NCBI GenBank assembly: GCA_028564705.1
Contig: JAPXFQ010002814.1
Location: 1,178,001 to 1,242,000, forward strand
DNA length: 64,000 nucleotides
Direction of reading: 5' to 3'
Source: Apricaphanius iberus
Lineage: Eukaryota; Chordata; Actinopteri; Cyprinodontiformes; Aphaniidae
This document shows, piece after piece, positions 22,401-35,635 of this stretch (within the stretch, counting starts at the first letter, position 1; every line of letters begins with the position of its first letter). Under the pieces are notes generated by a model that saw only the letters and a list, made by a program, of their open reading frames with translations, did no database searches and had not been told where the DNA came from. A program made the translations under genes and the position numbers.

Positions 22401-24904
22401 TCTGTGAAAAAAAAACTCATCAGTGATTTTTGCAAATCGGAAGAACTGCCAATAAGCATCTACAGAAAATATATTCCAACACCATTTGTTTGTTTAAACA
22501 CATTCCTAACTGAAATGGCATTCACTCCATATGCAATCATGTCCTTCAATGAGACCAACAGATTGGCGGAAGGCATTGGATCAAACATTATGTGTAAAGT
22601 GGAACACAGTATTTGAATCCTGTTCAGTTCAAGCCACAACAATTGTAGTTTGATTAGTCTGTACCAAACATTTGAAAGCATGCTGCAGCTAGGCTGGAGA
22701 TCATAAATAAAAGTTTTATACGTATCAGCAGCTTACAGAAAGGGCAGTGGTGTGCATTGTGAATCACACTATGACTGCAGAATATGACTGGGAAAAGAGG
22801 CATATTTTTGCACAATATTCGTGTTGAGTTATAGTGACAACTGATCTAGTTTTGTTTAAACTCTATAGCAGTCATTTTCTTTTTATTATTATTATTATTA
22901 TTTGTCAGCATTCCCACAGTGGGCCGTGTCTCTCTGTGGAAGTGGAGCATTTTATTTCCTGCTCCGACACGTTGCAGGAGTGCTGGGACAAACACAGGAT
23001 GAGTGACTAAGAAAACAATTCCCCTGGATATGCCTGTTGTCTCACTCTTCCTCTCTGCCGTGCACTCGCTGCATCGCTTTGGGGACTGATTCACATTTCT
23101 GCTTTTTGTTCCCTTCTCTACCTCTCTGTCATACATACAGGAGCTGCATGGGCACATCCACGTCGTCATCCTCACACACGCCTGACAAACCCACCGCCCA
23201 CCATCTCTCTCTCCCCCCCGACCCCCCACCCGTTCTGCCAAAAAGTCGATAAATAAATGCATTGTCTCTTGACTTTCTGCTGTTGGCATCAGCCTGTCTA
23301 AATTGTCTGAAAAGGCAGTGGAGTGTGAAATTGAGTTCAGAACTGTGCGCCATGTGAGGTGGTACAAAGATGAGCGCATGTTTTCTTATTTATTCATATT
23401 GCGGCAGCACTCAGTCGCAGTTTTTGCAAGAGGAGGCTCAGTTAAACACATTGAGGTGTTGCTGATAATATGACAAGTTAAAGGAAGGTCTCAGGCAATG
23501 GAGCAATAGGTTATTCATCTGAGGGCTAAATAAAGGTTTAAAGTGAAAATGTGCAGTTGCAGTGAGTTCATAAGTTGTTTTTTTCCCCCTTCCCTTTGCT
23601 TTGTCTCCAGTCGTGGGGTTCTCTGAACCAAGACGGCTTCTTTTTGACAGTCACTATCATTGTACTAAATGTCACAGAAGCCCTGTGGTTGCATGTAAAG
23701 CAAAGAAAGGTAATTTAACTTGAATCAGTAGGCACAGACTGAATAGCTTCAGTGATTTGCTCTCTCCTATTTTTGAAAAGATGAATTTCTTCCCCAAAGC
23801 CAAAGGGTTCATGCAAGAATAATAGCACCTGCCCGTGTTAATTTGCCAAGAACAAATGATTTTGGTGGAGGGTGTTACTTTTGTGCCGCCTTCCGGAGAT
23901 TTAATCAAAGGTATTACGCAAACTGTCGCTTCCTCAGCTCTTTTTTTCCCCCTCGCCATTCTGTGATGAATGTGTTGTTCCTGGATGATATATGTTTATA
24001 GATTGCCAAGGATAACCACTGTTTTCAAGAGTTATGGCTCTCCCCCTCACATCATAGGAGTTGGCTGCGTGAAAATCATTCAGGGATTTCAGGTTTGTCT
24101 CTCACTTTTACTGAGTGCAATCCATGATAAATGTACAGTTAATTAAGCAAAAGTTAAAAAAATGCACTATGAAAACTTTGTTCAGACTTTGAAACACTTT
24201 TAGTGTCTGTCCCTAATGTAGCAGACTTTTTCAGCCTTTATTTTCAACATTACTGTCACAGCAGAAGTGTCCTTGACTGTCACCAAAATTACAAGTGTGG
24301 AGGTCATGCTCTTGGATCTAATTTATTTGGGAGTGACAGGACAAGGAATAGCTGCATAGATTCGATCAAAGTTTCTGCCTTCTCAGCATTACCTTTAGGA
24401 AATGTTTAGATGCCAAGCAATTTCTGCAGGACATTAAAAAAAAAAATAATATGCACACCCTTAAGACTGTTTTGCCTTTTTGTCACATAACAATAAAAAA
24501 AGTTTGTGTATTTTTTGGAAGGCTTTTTGTGGAAAACATAAAATGGAGGGAAAATGCTACATAATTTCCAAACTTTCCAACAAATCTGGAAGTCTTGCAT
24601 GACAAATATTCAGACCGTTTTACGATAATATCGCTCAATAAAATCAAGAAGCAACCTTCAGAAGTTACCTAATTTGTAAATAGAGTCCAATGTCTAAATT
24701 AATCTCAGTATAAGTGCATTTATTCTGTGAAGGCATCAAAGGTTTGTAATGAATCTTGGATTTCCTGATACTGTTTGCTCATTAATGTTTTCTATCTACA
24801 ATGTACATTCCGAACATGTCGCCAGTCCATCACAGTTAATGTGGAAGAATTCCATAAAGATGAGGCTTCAGTATTGAGCGCCATTCTAAAATGTATTATT
24901 ATGG
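22401..24904. other. No gene supported
   Basis: The 177-codon minus-strand frame at 22846-23379 includes a poly-Asn end translated from an ATT repeat and a low-complexity Gly/Arg stretch; I do not accept it as a gene. A short (ATT)n lies at 22882-22901. Nothing else is recognisable. Confidence 0.45.
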
Positions 24905-25640
24905 GCTATTATCTGGGCTGGCCTGGCCCTGGCCCGAGGGGCTGGAGCGCCAGCCCGTCCTGGTCAAAAAGGTTTTCAGAATTCTCAGGCCCGAACCCAT
25001 ATCAAGTTCGACTTTCTTTTTTTTTAACCTCCTATAACAATGATTTGGATGGATCTCATAGGTATTTTCTGGGATGTATGGAGATTTATTAAAAACCAAA
25101 CCCACCGCCTTCAGGAGCGAGCGGCGATGCAGCCGTTTTACAAACGCCTTTCTGGGTGAAACAGGGAGTGTCCGCTTTAATGAAACAAATGTCCACCTAA
25201 AATCCAACTTAAAACTAAGTTCATAACTACGTTTCTTACAGCATGCAGACAGCAAGAGCACTCAGAATATCTGCTCACTCACCAAATCATCATCATATTT
25301 GTAGCGGTGTCATCATCACCGACACCTGCGGTCTCTCACTGCAGCTGCAGTGTGACTGTCAGAAAGCCTGACACCGCTGCACTGCGCTGCGCTTCATTCA
25401 GCAACATTGTATTAACTCCACTTTATATGCACAGTAATGGTAACAGCGTTGTAACGCTAGTCGTGTTTAACCATTTGTTTGTCGGATTTAGCAGCAGTAA
25501 CTTAGGGGGGTGGGGCTCGGCAAAAGGTCAGTTGAAAAATAAAAATGCCCGGCCCATGTCCGAGGTAAATAGACGGTCGTCAGCCCAAAGCTCGGCCCTC
25601 GGGCTGTTGGGATCCTCATACCCAGGGCTCCAGTGCAGGG
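24905..25640. mobile_element. Probable DNA transposon with GGCCCGA subterminal motifs
   Basis: The left part (CTGGGCTGGCCTGGCCCTGG, GGCCCGAGGGGCTGG) and the right part (CGGCCCTCGGGCTGTTGGGATCC) carry inverted GGCCCGAGGG text against an AT-rich surrounding. The interior is unusually CpG-rich near 25300-25400. This resembles hAT elements with GC-rich ends in fish. I could not fix terminal repeats or a target duplication. The 105-, 120- and 123-codon frames inside have no recognisable domain. Confidence 0.4.
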
Positions 25641-28600
25641 ATCTAACTCCGCTCTCCCACATCATTGGTAGCAGATAATCAGACTGGCTCTTTCCATCTG
25701 CTCCCTGGACAACCTTGACACAGTCTCTTTAAGCTCAAATACAGTCATTTTATCATTACAACAGCTGTATTGTCAGGCAATTCTTGCATGGAAGAGTGAT
25801 GCAGGAAGGTGTACTCTTCTTCTCAAACTGTCGAAGGAGGGAAGGAAGGAGACAGGGATTCTTTCGGTGTCTGAAACTCAGATGGTGGAGAAAAAAAACA
25901 ACATAATTTCCACTTGATCACTCTAATAGAAGGTCACGTTGGGCACCAATTTAGGATGAGGCTTCAATCTTGATTGGTGTTTCAAAATATTTTATTATGA
26001 CTAGACCCTAATACAAGAGCCCCTCTCATGGCTGCTCCGCTCTCCCACATCTATCATGTCCTTTCTGCCCATCTGTGTGAATTTCTAGAGCCTTCTGGGT
26101 CAAAAGTTGTGTCTGCCTTGCAAAGGTAACTAAAACGAGTCATTTGATTAGATTAGAGTGGATAATAATCTTTTCACTGACTCCCAAGAATTATACCATA
26201 CTCCCTCGATTCCTTGCTTACAAATTTTCCAAAAACGTATCGACTTTAATCAGGTTAACTTTATTAGGCTTTAAATGGAACAGGTTAACCCTTTGTAGTC
26301 ATCTTTCGCACTTGCCTTTAACCACCGCACAGCAGAAGGTGGTGTCTGCATAGCTCTGATACCTATTGATGCATATTAAACATTTACAAAGTATCATATT
26401 AGAATAATTTTGCTCAGTAAATTCTAAATATGCTCACTTGAATACTAAATAAACATTTTCTGCTTTTGATCTCTTTTCAAATATACAATCTCTACTTTTT
26501 TTTTTTTTTGCTTGACAAAGAAACAGTTATTGGTGTTTATGCCATGTTGTTCTGTACTTTGCCTTGTACACAACGATGTGCAAATTTATTTGGGTGTTTT
26601 TAATGGTATGAGTGATTTATGGTGTTGAAGCCCCTAAGAACACTATATTCAAAAATGCAGCTAACACACATTCACACAACTATACATGACCACACAGATA
26701 ATCCCAATTGTTGAAGGAAATGCAAACACAGGTTAGAGTTAATATGGCCTTCCTACTTAGATTGTGGATGTACAGTAGTCTTGTTTTAATTAAAGGAATT
26801 ACCCAAATACATTTTCATAGAGCCAAACTGCTTCTCTATATGGTATTCCTGAAATGAAAGGACACTTAACAAACATTAGTAACTTAGTTGTGTATTTTCA
26901 GCTGCTTGAAAAAAATATCATCATGTTAAAATAACAGAATAATTAACATAATTTCAAATATCACAGAAATGGCAAAGCCACTAACTTTAATACAGAGCAT
27001 GACCACATCTAAATGCTGAAACAAAATTAATTTATGTACCCTGAGGACATATTGGCCTGTTACCTCCTTTCAAGCATCTACACCCATTAGCTGAGTAAGT
27101 TCACAATTACTGTCATACTGATTAACATACTATTTGGCCCTATCTTTAATTTTCAGTGAGCCACTATCTTGTATTCCACCACTGTGATGAAACATAAACA
27201 AATTGTGTTTTCCACAGTACAAGTTGTTTGACCTTTTCTAAAATGCAAAGCCATTCTAATGCTCTTGGTAATATAATTAGTAAATACGTAAAAAAAACAA
27301 AAAACACTGGGCTTTGGTGCCTGTGCATGCTAGTTTGCCACTGACGGTCACGTTTAATGCACAATATAAGCAGATAATGAAGACGGGCTTGAATAGCTGT
27401 GGATAGAGATCCTATTTAGGCATGTGATTCTATAGAATACATTTTAATTTGATTAATCAGTTTTAAATGTGCTTGTGCAAGAAAAAAAACAACATCCTAT
27501 GTTTCTTCCTATTCCATCTCTGATAGATTAAACATCTTTTTAGCAGAACAGCATGCCAATTGAACTCTACAGAGCTGTGATTATAGGGTGTTAGTTGATA
27601 AATAGCACTACATTCCGTCCGACGCCGTCCAGTGTTTTTTCAAGAACAACTTTAAATTCTCTAAATTCAAAAATCTATTTTGGATACTTTCTTATCATCT
27701 TTCACTCTGTGAAAGCCACAAGCCCCGCAGACGCTTGACCGTTAAGAGAGCACCAGACGGCAAATCCCTTGAAATTTTCGGGAATCAATATTTCATCTCT
27801 GAATGGGCAGTTGGTCCTTAAACAAAAATATTTTTCCTTGACAACCTGAAGAAGCATTAAACCAGTTAGAGCCAGTTAAAGGGTTTGCACCCTCCTCAGA
27901 GTCCATTAAAAGTATTTTAATGAGTGGAGAGTGGAAAGCAGCAGCAGACCCCCCACTGGCTTTTGATACAATGCTCTGTCACCTCATTAAATCCTGATGA
28001 TGTTCAGCAATATTCCCAGGCTGCACTGAGACCTATGTGTTTCTTGGAGAATGCGAAGGCCACACCAGGGGGCGAAGCCGAGATGAGATGGGTACCAGCT
28101 GGACCTGGCATCACAGCTAGGCTCTGGATGGTGATGATGGCATCATTGCTATCTATAGGTGCTTTGTAATTACTGTCATGGATTGTTATGAACAAAGCAC
28201 TAAAAAGACTAGTGCAGCATTACAAAACTAAGAAGTTGGGATGTTCAACATTCTACGCAGTATGTAGTAAGCAGCGAATAGTGATTTCCACAATTTTGTC
28301 ATGTTTCCTACAAAACAAGAATTACCTGTTAACACACGTTACCAGTAATTCAGTCGTGCATAAAGTGGAAACACAGTTCAAAGCCATACTGATCATACTG
28401 GAATTTGTTAAATAATTTTGTAGAAAACTTTTTTTTTTTTTTTTGACAGCTTCAAATTGCTTTTGTTTTGAATTTAAAATGAAATTGTCTCACGCTTGTA
28501 GAAACTTGTAGGAAATCTTTAATGTTCTTCTATTCACTATGATTGCTGTCGGTTTCCATTGTTTTCTAATTGCATTCAAATTCGGGGATTGTCTGGGTTT

Positions 28601-30473
28601 GTCTAGCAGCTGATTTTTTTTCTCTCGAAAACCTGCTTTTTTTCTGGGATCATTGTGTTCCTGAGAAATTGACTCCTTTTCAGATCTTAATCAAGAATGT
28701 CCCAGTACATTTCTCTATTAATTTCTCTTTTGGCTGTGTGAAGTCAGCTTGTATTTTACATTAAAAAACAGATATACATTATGATCATTATCGCCTCCAG
28801 TCTTAACTGTTGGTATTGTCCTGTTGGGTTATGTGCAGTGCCAGCCCTGTTCTCTGACTGACAAGACTATATTCTTACTTTATTTTATTGACCATAAATC
28901 AAAACAAATATTCAAATACGTTTTCTTCTAGAGCGGAGTCTTTCTCAGTGACTTAGCAAAGGGGTAATTGCAGTAGAATGTAGATGACAGATGATAACAT
29001 TAGTCATACCAAGATATATTGGATGTAACTTGCTATTGTATAAAACAAAACAAATTTAACATGAATGCCTTATTTTTAAATATGATGGACAGATGATTGT
29101 TTTTCATTTAAAATATGTAAGTTTTAAGTACCTCATCTTGCCAAAGTAAGAGGTTCTCTTCTCCAAGCAAAAGACTCATGCTAGAAACTGCCGTGGGTTA
29201 ATCCTGTCTCTTTTATGAGTCTATATTGTTTTTGAATTTTAATTAGTCCTGAAATGAAGCAATATATTATACACAAAAACACTTTTAGTGAATTATTCCC
29301 TAAATATTTCCTTTTTATCTGGTTGATGTAATTTTATTCACATTGAAGCATGGTTTAAGATGAATAAAAAGGGAAAAAAGAGGAATGTTAATTGTTTTGG
29401 TCTTATTCTTAATTTCTTCAACACTGGAGACGTATGTATATAGGCTATTTGTTTCTCATTTGTGTATGTATATATCTGTCTTATTATATGTTGAATGGGC
29501 TGGTATAGATTTTTTTTAAGAGACATGAGGCAAAAAGTAATCCGCTTTCCAATGCAACAATCCCTTTTGTTTAAATTCCACAGTACAATATGGAATACAT
29601 TACAAATTTAAGAGAAGGAGCAGGTTCTACAGGTTTAAAAAATGTAATAGAAGCATAAGACAACAGGCTGTATGAATACATTTACACTTGCTAAGCAATA
29701 GGATCAAATGTTGCCCTCAGTACATTTATTTTTAGCATGTAATGTCATACAATTGTTATATTGTGTACAGCCGAAGCATCACTCAGGAAAACAAGCTGAT
29801 ACTTCTTGAATGATGAAGGATATAGAAATCTGCTCTCTACTCCAGGCTTCAGAAATTCGTATAAAGGATTATTTCAGTGTGGTTAGGTTGGTGTTGACAT
29901 ATTTCCTGTTTATATTACTAGTTTACACCACACTTATGGTTTTTCTTGAATTCTTGTCATGCAATGTCTGTAAAGATTTTTTTTTTACCTGATTTATTTC
30001 TTCTTTTTGTAAAGTAAAATTGTGCCTCTATGGAGTGAAACTGTTATGTCTAAGAAAAAGTGTAGAAAATAGAGATATCATTTCAGGAACATATTTTAAA
30101 ACTTTAACTCATTCCAAATTTTGCTATGCACAAATAGCTCAAGAGTGATAGAGTCTACTTCAGTGTTTCTGTTGCTGCTTCTGCTGTCAGCCAGCCCAAT
30201 GAGAATATTTGGTGACTCTCAGCACAATTAAAAAACAACTTCCTTTTTTTTTTTTAAATACGGGTCACAAAAACACATTCAACAATGTGTCAAACTTATG
30301 ATAAGAGCTTATTTAACCAAAGTCATGTTGGGAGCAATTGGCATTTTGCAAGACTGAGTTTAAGTTGACAATAAATATTATGTTTTGAAATCAACACCTC
30401 TATCTTGTTATTTGTGTTGTAAAATAAACAAAAAAACAATCACATAGTTGTCTTTACATTCTAAGATGCTTTA
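25641..30473. other. Long stretch without recognisable genes
   Basis: Nearly 5 kb of AT-rich sequence with only scattered frames of 60-81 codons, homopolymer A/T runs and no TE ends that I recognise. Nothing supports an exon or RNA gene. Confidence 0.5.
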
Positions 30474-31139
30474 CACTGTAAACCGGAATTAGTAGGCAGA
30501 ACTAAAAAGTGAGTCAATCAGTTGCCACATATTTTTTGAGTTCATAAACTCAGAAATTTGAGTATATCAAAGCTTAAATATTTTGAGTTTATGTTAAATG
30601 TATTTTCTATTTATAATTAAATTAAACTTACACATTAAGCCAACTCAAAAATCTTCAGTACATGCAACTTGAATTTATAAAATGTTATACACACATTTGG
30701 TATACACTACCCTTATGTTACATTAGTATGATGCTCTTTTGTAAAACCGACAGGAACTTATAGATAACTCGCATGAATACAATATTTGCTTATGCTGTTT
30801 AGTACAATAATTCTCAACACATGTGATTCTATTTGCAGAATTGTAATCAATGTGAATGTGGTATTAACCTTGACACCACTTTGATTAATGATAAAAATTG
30901 TTATTGAATGGGTATCTCAATTCAACAGACTTTCAAGTCACTCATGGTGTCAAAAACATGCCCCTAAGAATCCTGGGAAATATAATAATAAGGTCATTCA
31001 AAATGTTTGAGTTACTTGTACTCAAAACAAAAGAAATTGCTGAACTAACGCAACACATTTGAGTTAGAATATTTTTTTAGAATATTGAGTTTCAGCTACT
31101 CAGTGTAACTAAGTAATCTCCACATTGGGGTTTACAGTG
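30474..31139. mobile_element. 666-bp TA-flanked non-autonomous DNA transposon
   Basis: Eleven-base inverted ends CACTGTAAACC (30474-30484) and GGTTTACAGTG (31129-31139) are flanked on both sides by TA. Subterminal zones carry TTGAGTT/AACTCAA-type motifs. This fits a very common teleost family starting CACTGTAAA. No transposase is encoded. TA duplication suggests Tc1/mariner-type chemistry, but superfamily is not certain. Confidence 0.75.
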
Positions 31140-33492
31140 TATCATTTTGTCACATCATTGATAGAATCAACCGCACGTCTCTATGCCTGTTCTTTGACAT
31201 TGACTGGCTTGTGTTTTATGACTCCTAAACTTCATTTTCTGGTACTGTGCTTAACTAGTTCAGATGTTACTTGGCAGACAGGAAGTACTTTGGGTCATTA
31301 GGCAATTATAACACTAAACAAATTAACAAAGATTTCATGTGAGATTTATCAAGGATCCATTCTTAGACTATATGTATTCATTGTTTTTAGACCAACATTA
31401 TTTCAGACTATGGAACATTACAACATGTCTTGCCATGGATATATCAACATCCCCCCACATGACCTCAGTCATTTTACAGAAAATGATTGTGGCTGTTCTT
31501 TCAAACTGTATTAGTATTAATGGTGTGACGTGAGCTCTTGCCATGGTTAAGAAAGGCTGGATTAAAAGCATGTACATTTGTTTTGAAAAAAATAGCTTGT
31601 CTAGACTTTGCGACAAAAACGCTGTGACTTACAAACCAGATGTAAAGGATTTGATTGCAGTGTAAAAATATGGCCACTGACTAAATGGTATCATCAAATA
31701 ACATTAAAGTTGACATGGATTTGTAAATTCTTATAGGTGCTTAACTAAAAGGCTATTCCACAGTTTTTAAGGAGTCTGAACTACATTTCATCATCTCTAA
31801 TTAAAAATATCAATTACTTAGACTAATCAAATCTGAACACTACTGATTAGGTTCCTTAAACCACGGTTTGTGAGTTGGATGTATCACTAAAGCTCTAAAA
31901 ATAGAACTGTTTTTTTTTTTGCCCCTGCGATGATTAAATGCAGAAAGCCATGTATGCAACAAGTTATATGCACATAAATTATTATAAAAAATGTAAATTA
32001 TGATACAGTCCTGGAATTTCACTTTGCTTTTTAAAGTGCCCAGCCTTATATGCCAAAATATGACGACTATATCTTCTTTTTTTCTATCTCAAGTAGTATA
32101 GATAATGAATGCATGGATTCTAGCTTGCTTTAATCAGCAGTGAATGTTTAAAGAATATATCAGTTTTTTTTCCATGGCCAGAAACAGAAACTTACATGTT
32201 TCACAGATGTATTTGTGAAGAGTTCATGCTTTTTCTGAAGAATAACATCAAAAAGGTTATTGTGGAGCTCTATAAAAGCTAATGGTATCCATTTGTACTG
32301 CAGCTTTCCAAACCCATTGTGAGCTTAATTAGACGCTGGTATCCCAACTCTGTCTGTTTTTGTAGTTTCAAGCTTTAAACAGCACAAGTTAGTTTCAGTT
32401 TAGTTTTTTTACATTTCCTTTCTTGGAAACTTTCTAATTAATACATTCAACTTTTAGGCACTCTTTCAGTTTCCTTTTCTTGTGCATACATTGAACTGTC
32501 TCCATTTGACAACAACTATTTGCCACTTTGGCATTTATTGCAGCAATTACATATGACTCACATTTATCCCCTGTGCTTTTCAGTCATCTGGACAAAGACA
32601 GAGGGAGTTTTTTTTTCATACTGTTCTGCATGCCCACTTGCTCCCTGTCACAGGCACTGTTTGTAATTAGACCACTATTACTGCCTGCCAAATTGCTGGT
32701 TGTTCTTTCCTCTTAGAAGCATCCAAATAATCATATGCCTATATTTGCCAGCAAACAAAAATCAAGACCACTTTGTCCAATTCGGGAGGGATGCATAATT
32801 GATATTGTGGATTTTTAGATGTAACTTGGACCAAAAAGCTGTTCCTGGCTGCTGGAACTTTGATAAGCCCCCTGCCCTTTTGTCAAGCTGAACAGACTGT
32901 AAAGGCAGCAAGATGTACTCCAGGGAGCAATGAACAGCTAAATAGATGACATGAATGTGAGCAAGACTTCCAATGAACTTTCCTTGAACTAGAGAGGTCC
33001 AATGATCCATAGCTCATGTACACACAAATTTCTCTCTCTTTCACTGCTCTTCATCTCAAACTATCGTCTCTGCTCCCTGATTGTAATTCTCGTTTTATTC
33101 ATTTCCTCCAGATTGCTACCTTTTTCGGGAGGAGCCCGATGCAGCGGTACTGTAGTTCTTAAGCTAAAGTTACTAACAAGGCCCTGTCGCAGTGCGGAGC
33201 CACATCACTGCTTTCCCATTATGTGATTTGAGAATCAGTACCTTGCTTTTTTTCCCCACTCCCAACACATTCATTTAGTCAGTGGTGTTCTCAAACTACT
33301 AGTTTGCCTTAACCACTCTTCAGACAGTACATAAGAAAACAGTGAATGCATGCAAATGTTTCACAAAAAAACCTCCCAAAACAATGGCAGCCGTTTGCCT
33401 CACTTTAAGAGATGAGAGGTCTGTAACTTTCATCACAGATACACTTTAACTTTAAGAAACTGAATGTAATATAATAGAATCGGAAATATTAC
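31140..33492. other. No recognisable feature
   Basis: AT-rich with a few random frames of 60-82 codons; no TE end, exon or RNA gene that I can support. Confidence 0.5.
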
Positions 33493-33909
33493 TTATAAAT
33501 TTAATTGTAAAAGTAACGTATTTTCACACCGTCTCGTCATCACACCAGAACCATCAAACCTTCTCTTCACCCCCTTGTGATTCGCCTTTCTGTCGCGAAA
33601 CACAGCTTCAGCCTGCCACAACAGAAACACCCTTCTCTGATGTCCAATGTTTTTCTTTAAACCTTTATGAAAAATGGTCTTCGCCAATTTCTTTTCTTCA
33701 GAAATTAATTTCTGCTCAAGTTTCTCCACATCTGAGAGCTCCAAACTACCGCCGATAGGAAAACCCCAGTTATTAACCCAGAAAGTGACATACTGTACAC
33801 CTTCCGAGCCAAACTTTGTGCCCATGAAGCGGCACTCAGGGCTGTCCGGAGGAGGAAGCTTAGTTTTTGCTGAGTCCATCTTCTCAAAGAGGTCATCAAA
33901 ACCCCTCAA
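33493..33909 (-). CDS. Unrecognised 138-codon frame, possibly retroviral gag start
   Basis: The codon pattern looks coding and the frame is uninterrupted. A second Met at residue 10 (MDSAKTKLPPPDSPE) is an equally good start. Visible features are a short Pro-rich N-terminus, an aromatic stretch around residues 38-50 (YVTFWVNNWGFP), a charged helix-prone segment at 58-80 (VEKLEQKLISEEKKL) and a basic end. Upstream on the same strand lie a retrovirus-like primer binding site (34214-34201) and a possible splice donor (GGGTGAGAG). By position it could be the matrix part of an endogenous retrovirus gag that breaks off after about 0.4 kb. I recognise no definite family member, and a fish-specific small protein is an alternative. 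Opposite-strand frames are shadows. Confidence 0.35.
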   Translation of the reverse strand: MRGFDDLFEKMDSAKTKLPPPDSPECRFMGTKFGSEGVQYVTFWVNNWGFPIGGSLELSDVEKLEQKLISEEKKLAKTIFHKGLKKNIGHQRRVFLLWQAEAVFRDRKANHKGVKRRFDGSGVMTRRCENTLLLQLNL

Positions 33910-34320
33910 TTAAATCAAAGCGAAACTATTTCTAAACGACGCACAGTACTGCGTTCGCAAAGCATCGCAACAATGTACAAACATTTTTTTCCTTTTAAAA
34001 ATTAAGATCAACGAAAAATAAAGATAAGAAGAAATCTCTCTCACCCGGGCGTGCGTCCTTCCAGACAGCGCACGGAAGCCCAAGAAGGACCAAATCCCCG
34101 CTTTCTCCTAAGATGGGAGTTCAAGGCCGGTCGCTGATCCCGGGTCGTCCAGACAACTTGGTTCTCCTTTGGAACCCGATCCGCTGTTGGAAGCCGAAAA
34201 ACGTTTGGGCGCCAAGAATGTAGCGGCATTTAAGACTCTTAATAAAGATGAGAGAGATTCCTTTAAGAGTTTGGAGGTTTTAATAAAAGTTGAATTGATC
34301 ATACAGGAGAACAGCACAGA
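33910..34320 (-). mobile_element. Possible retroviral 5' leader with tRNA-Lys-like primer site
   Basis: On the minus strand TGGCGCCCAAACGT (34214-34201) resembles the tRNA-Lys primer binding site TGGCGCCCAACGT with one extra A. Four bases upstream the sequence ends in GCTACA, as an LTR would, after a TTTATTAAA-rich segment. Downstream are about 290 nt of GC-rich leader with a CCGGGTGAGAG donor-like site, then the 138-codon frame. The LTR start and the rest of the provirus are not identifiable, so this is an inference from order and motifs. Confidence 0.35.
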
Positions 34321-34922
34321 TCCCAGTGAATGCCGAATGCTGCCCCCCTCCTAACACCCCAACTACCTACTACCCCACTACCTAACTCCCCCCCAAGCTC
34401 ATATGAAAATAAGTATTTATAAAGTTCAGCAACATTGCCTCTATCACTTTGAAGACACAACTATTAACCTCAGGGTGGGGATATCTCCAGGTGAAGACAT
34501 CTGGCTCTTTAGCTGTGAATAAGTGACTTTTGACATATAAAAAACAATGGCAATAGCTTGGGTTATATGTAACACAATAAGAGAAACTCTCAAAACTAAG
34601 TATGTAAGAAGAATCAATATTTTCTCCGGCAGTAATGTCTTCTCTAGCCTCGAACTCAACACCTGTTGTCTGGCTCCTCTGCTTTCAGTGTTAATAATAC
34701 TAAAAGATTAATCATAATAATACATTTTTCGATCACATAGGCTTAACAGTTCTGAAAATGTGATTTTTTTTTGCATTTAACCAAGACTAGTCTTAGTGCA
34801 ATACACTACCACTGAAGGATATGGAAACACTGGTATAACAATCTTCTTCGCTCTTAGACTGTAGACGGTTAGACTTTTTTATAATTATGTTTATTTCTAC
34901 TTTTAATTTTGTGTGTTGTTGG
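34321..34922. other. C-rich tract, otherwise nothing recognised
   Basis: 34341-34398 is a polypyrimidine-like run built of CCCC and CTACC motifs. The remainder has no supported feature. Confidence 0.5.
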
Positions 34923-35627
34923 CAGTGTTGGGGAGAAAACTCTGTAATGAATACAGAATACATGCTTTAAAATGTATTTTGTAACATATTCTGTCACTTT
35001 GCTGAATCCTGGTACTGTATTCTAGATACTTGGAATACTTCCCCTTAAAAACAGCCGTAAGTCTATTAAATGTCAAAAATGCGCTGCTACCTACTCCCAC
35101 AGGAAAACAGAGAGCATATCAATACTAAACATTATGTATTGACTGGGAAAAAAAGAAAAAATTAAACAATTTTATTATTTTTGGTGCTACCTCTTAGTGA
35201 CCAAAAAGCAAACAAACAAACTGGTTGTTAGCGGTAATATATTTTTACATTTTATAAGATTTTATATTTAGTCATTTGAAATAAAGTTTAGTTGTTTTGC
35301 AGCCACAGCCAATAGGCCATTTGTGACTTTCTGTTATAAATATTCAAAGTATTGTAAACTGACATTCATTTCTCTCCAAATGGAAACCTTTTATCCTTGT
35401 AGCCATAATTTTCGGGAAACCCATCACAACGACATATAATCAAGCTAACGTCATGTCAGATACAACCAACACTGTCACTGTAACTGTGTATTCCATTGGT
35501 ATTACGAAAGTAACTATATTCTGAACACCATATTTAAAAATAGTAACTGTAACGGAATACAGTTACTCATGATTAGTATTCTAAACATCTACCGCCCGTA
35601 CATGTATTCCTTTATTCCCCAACACTG
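34923..35627. mobile_element. hAT MITE, 705 bp, complete ends
   Basis: Perfect 12-bp inverted ends CAGTGTTGGGGA (34923-34934) and TCCCCAACACTG (35616-35627) are flanked by a perfect 8-bp direct repeat GTTGTTGG (34915-34922 and 35628-35635). This is diagnostic of hAT insertion. The subterminal text GGAATACAGTTACT/GTATTC matches a very abundant fish family. The body has no transposase; the 65-codon frame at its left end is chance. Confidence 0.92.
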
Positions 35628-35635
35628 GTTGTTGG

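Noticed and set aside
22846..23379. 177-codon minus-strand frame
   Set aside because: Ends in poly-Asn from an ATT repeat, has Gly/Arg low complexity and no domain; overlapped by other frames on both strands.
24775..25678. 105-, 120- and 123-codon frames
   Set aside because: Overlap each other on opposite strands inside a TE-like GC-rich block; no domain.
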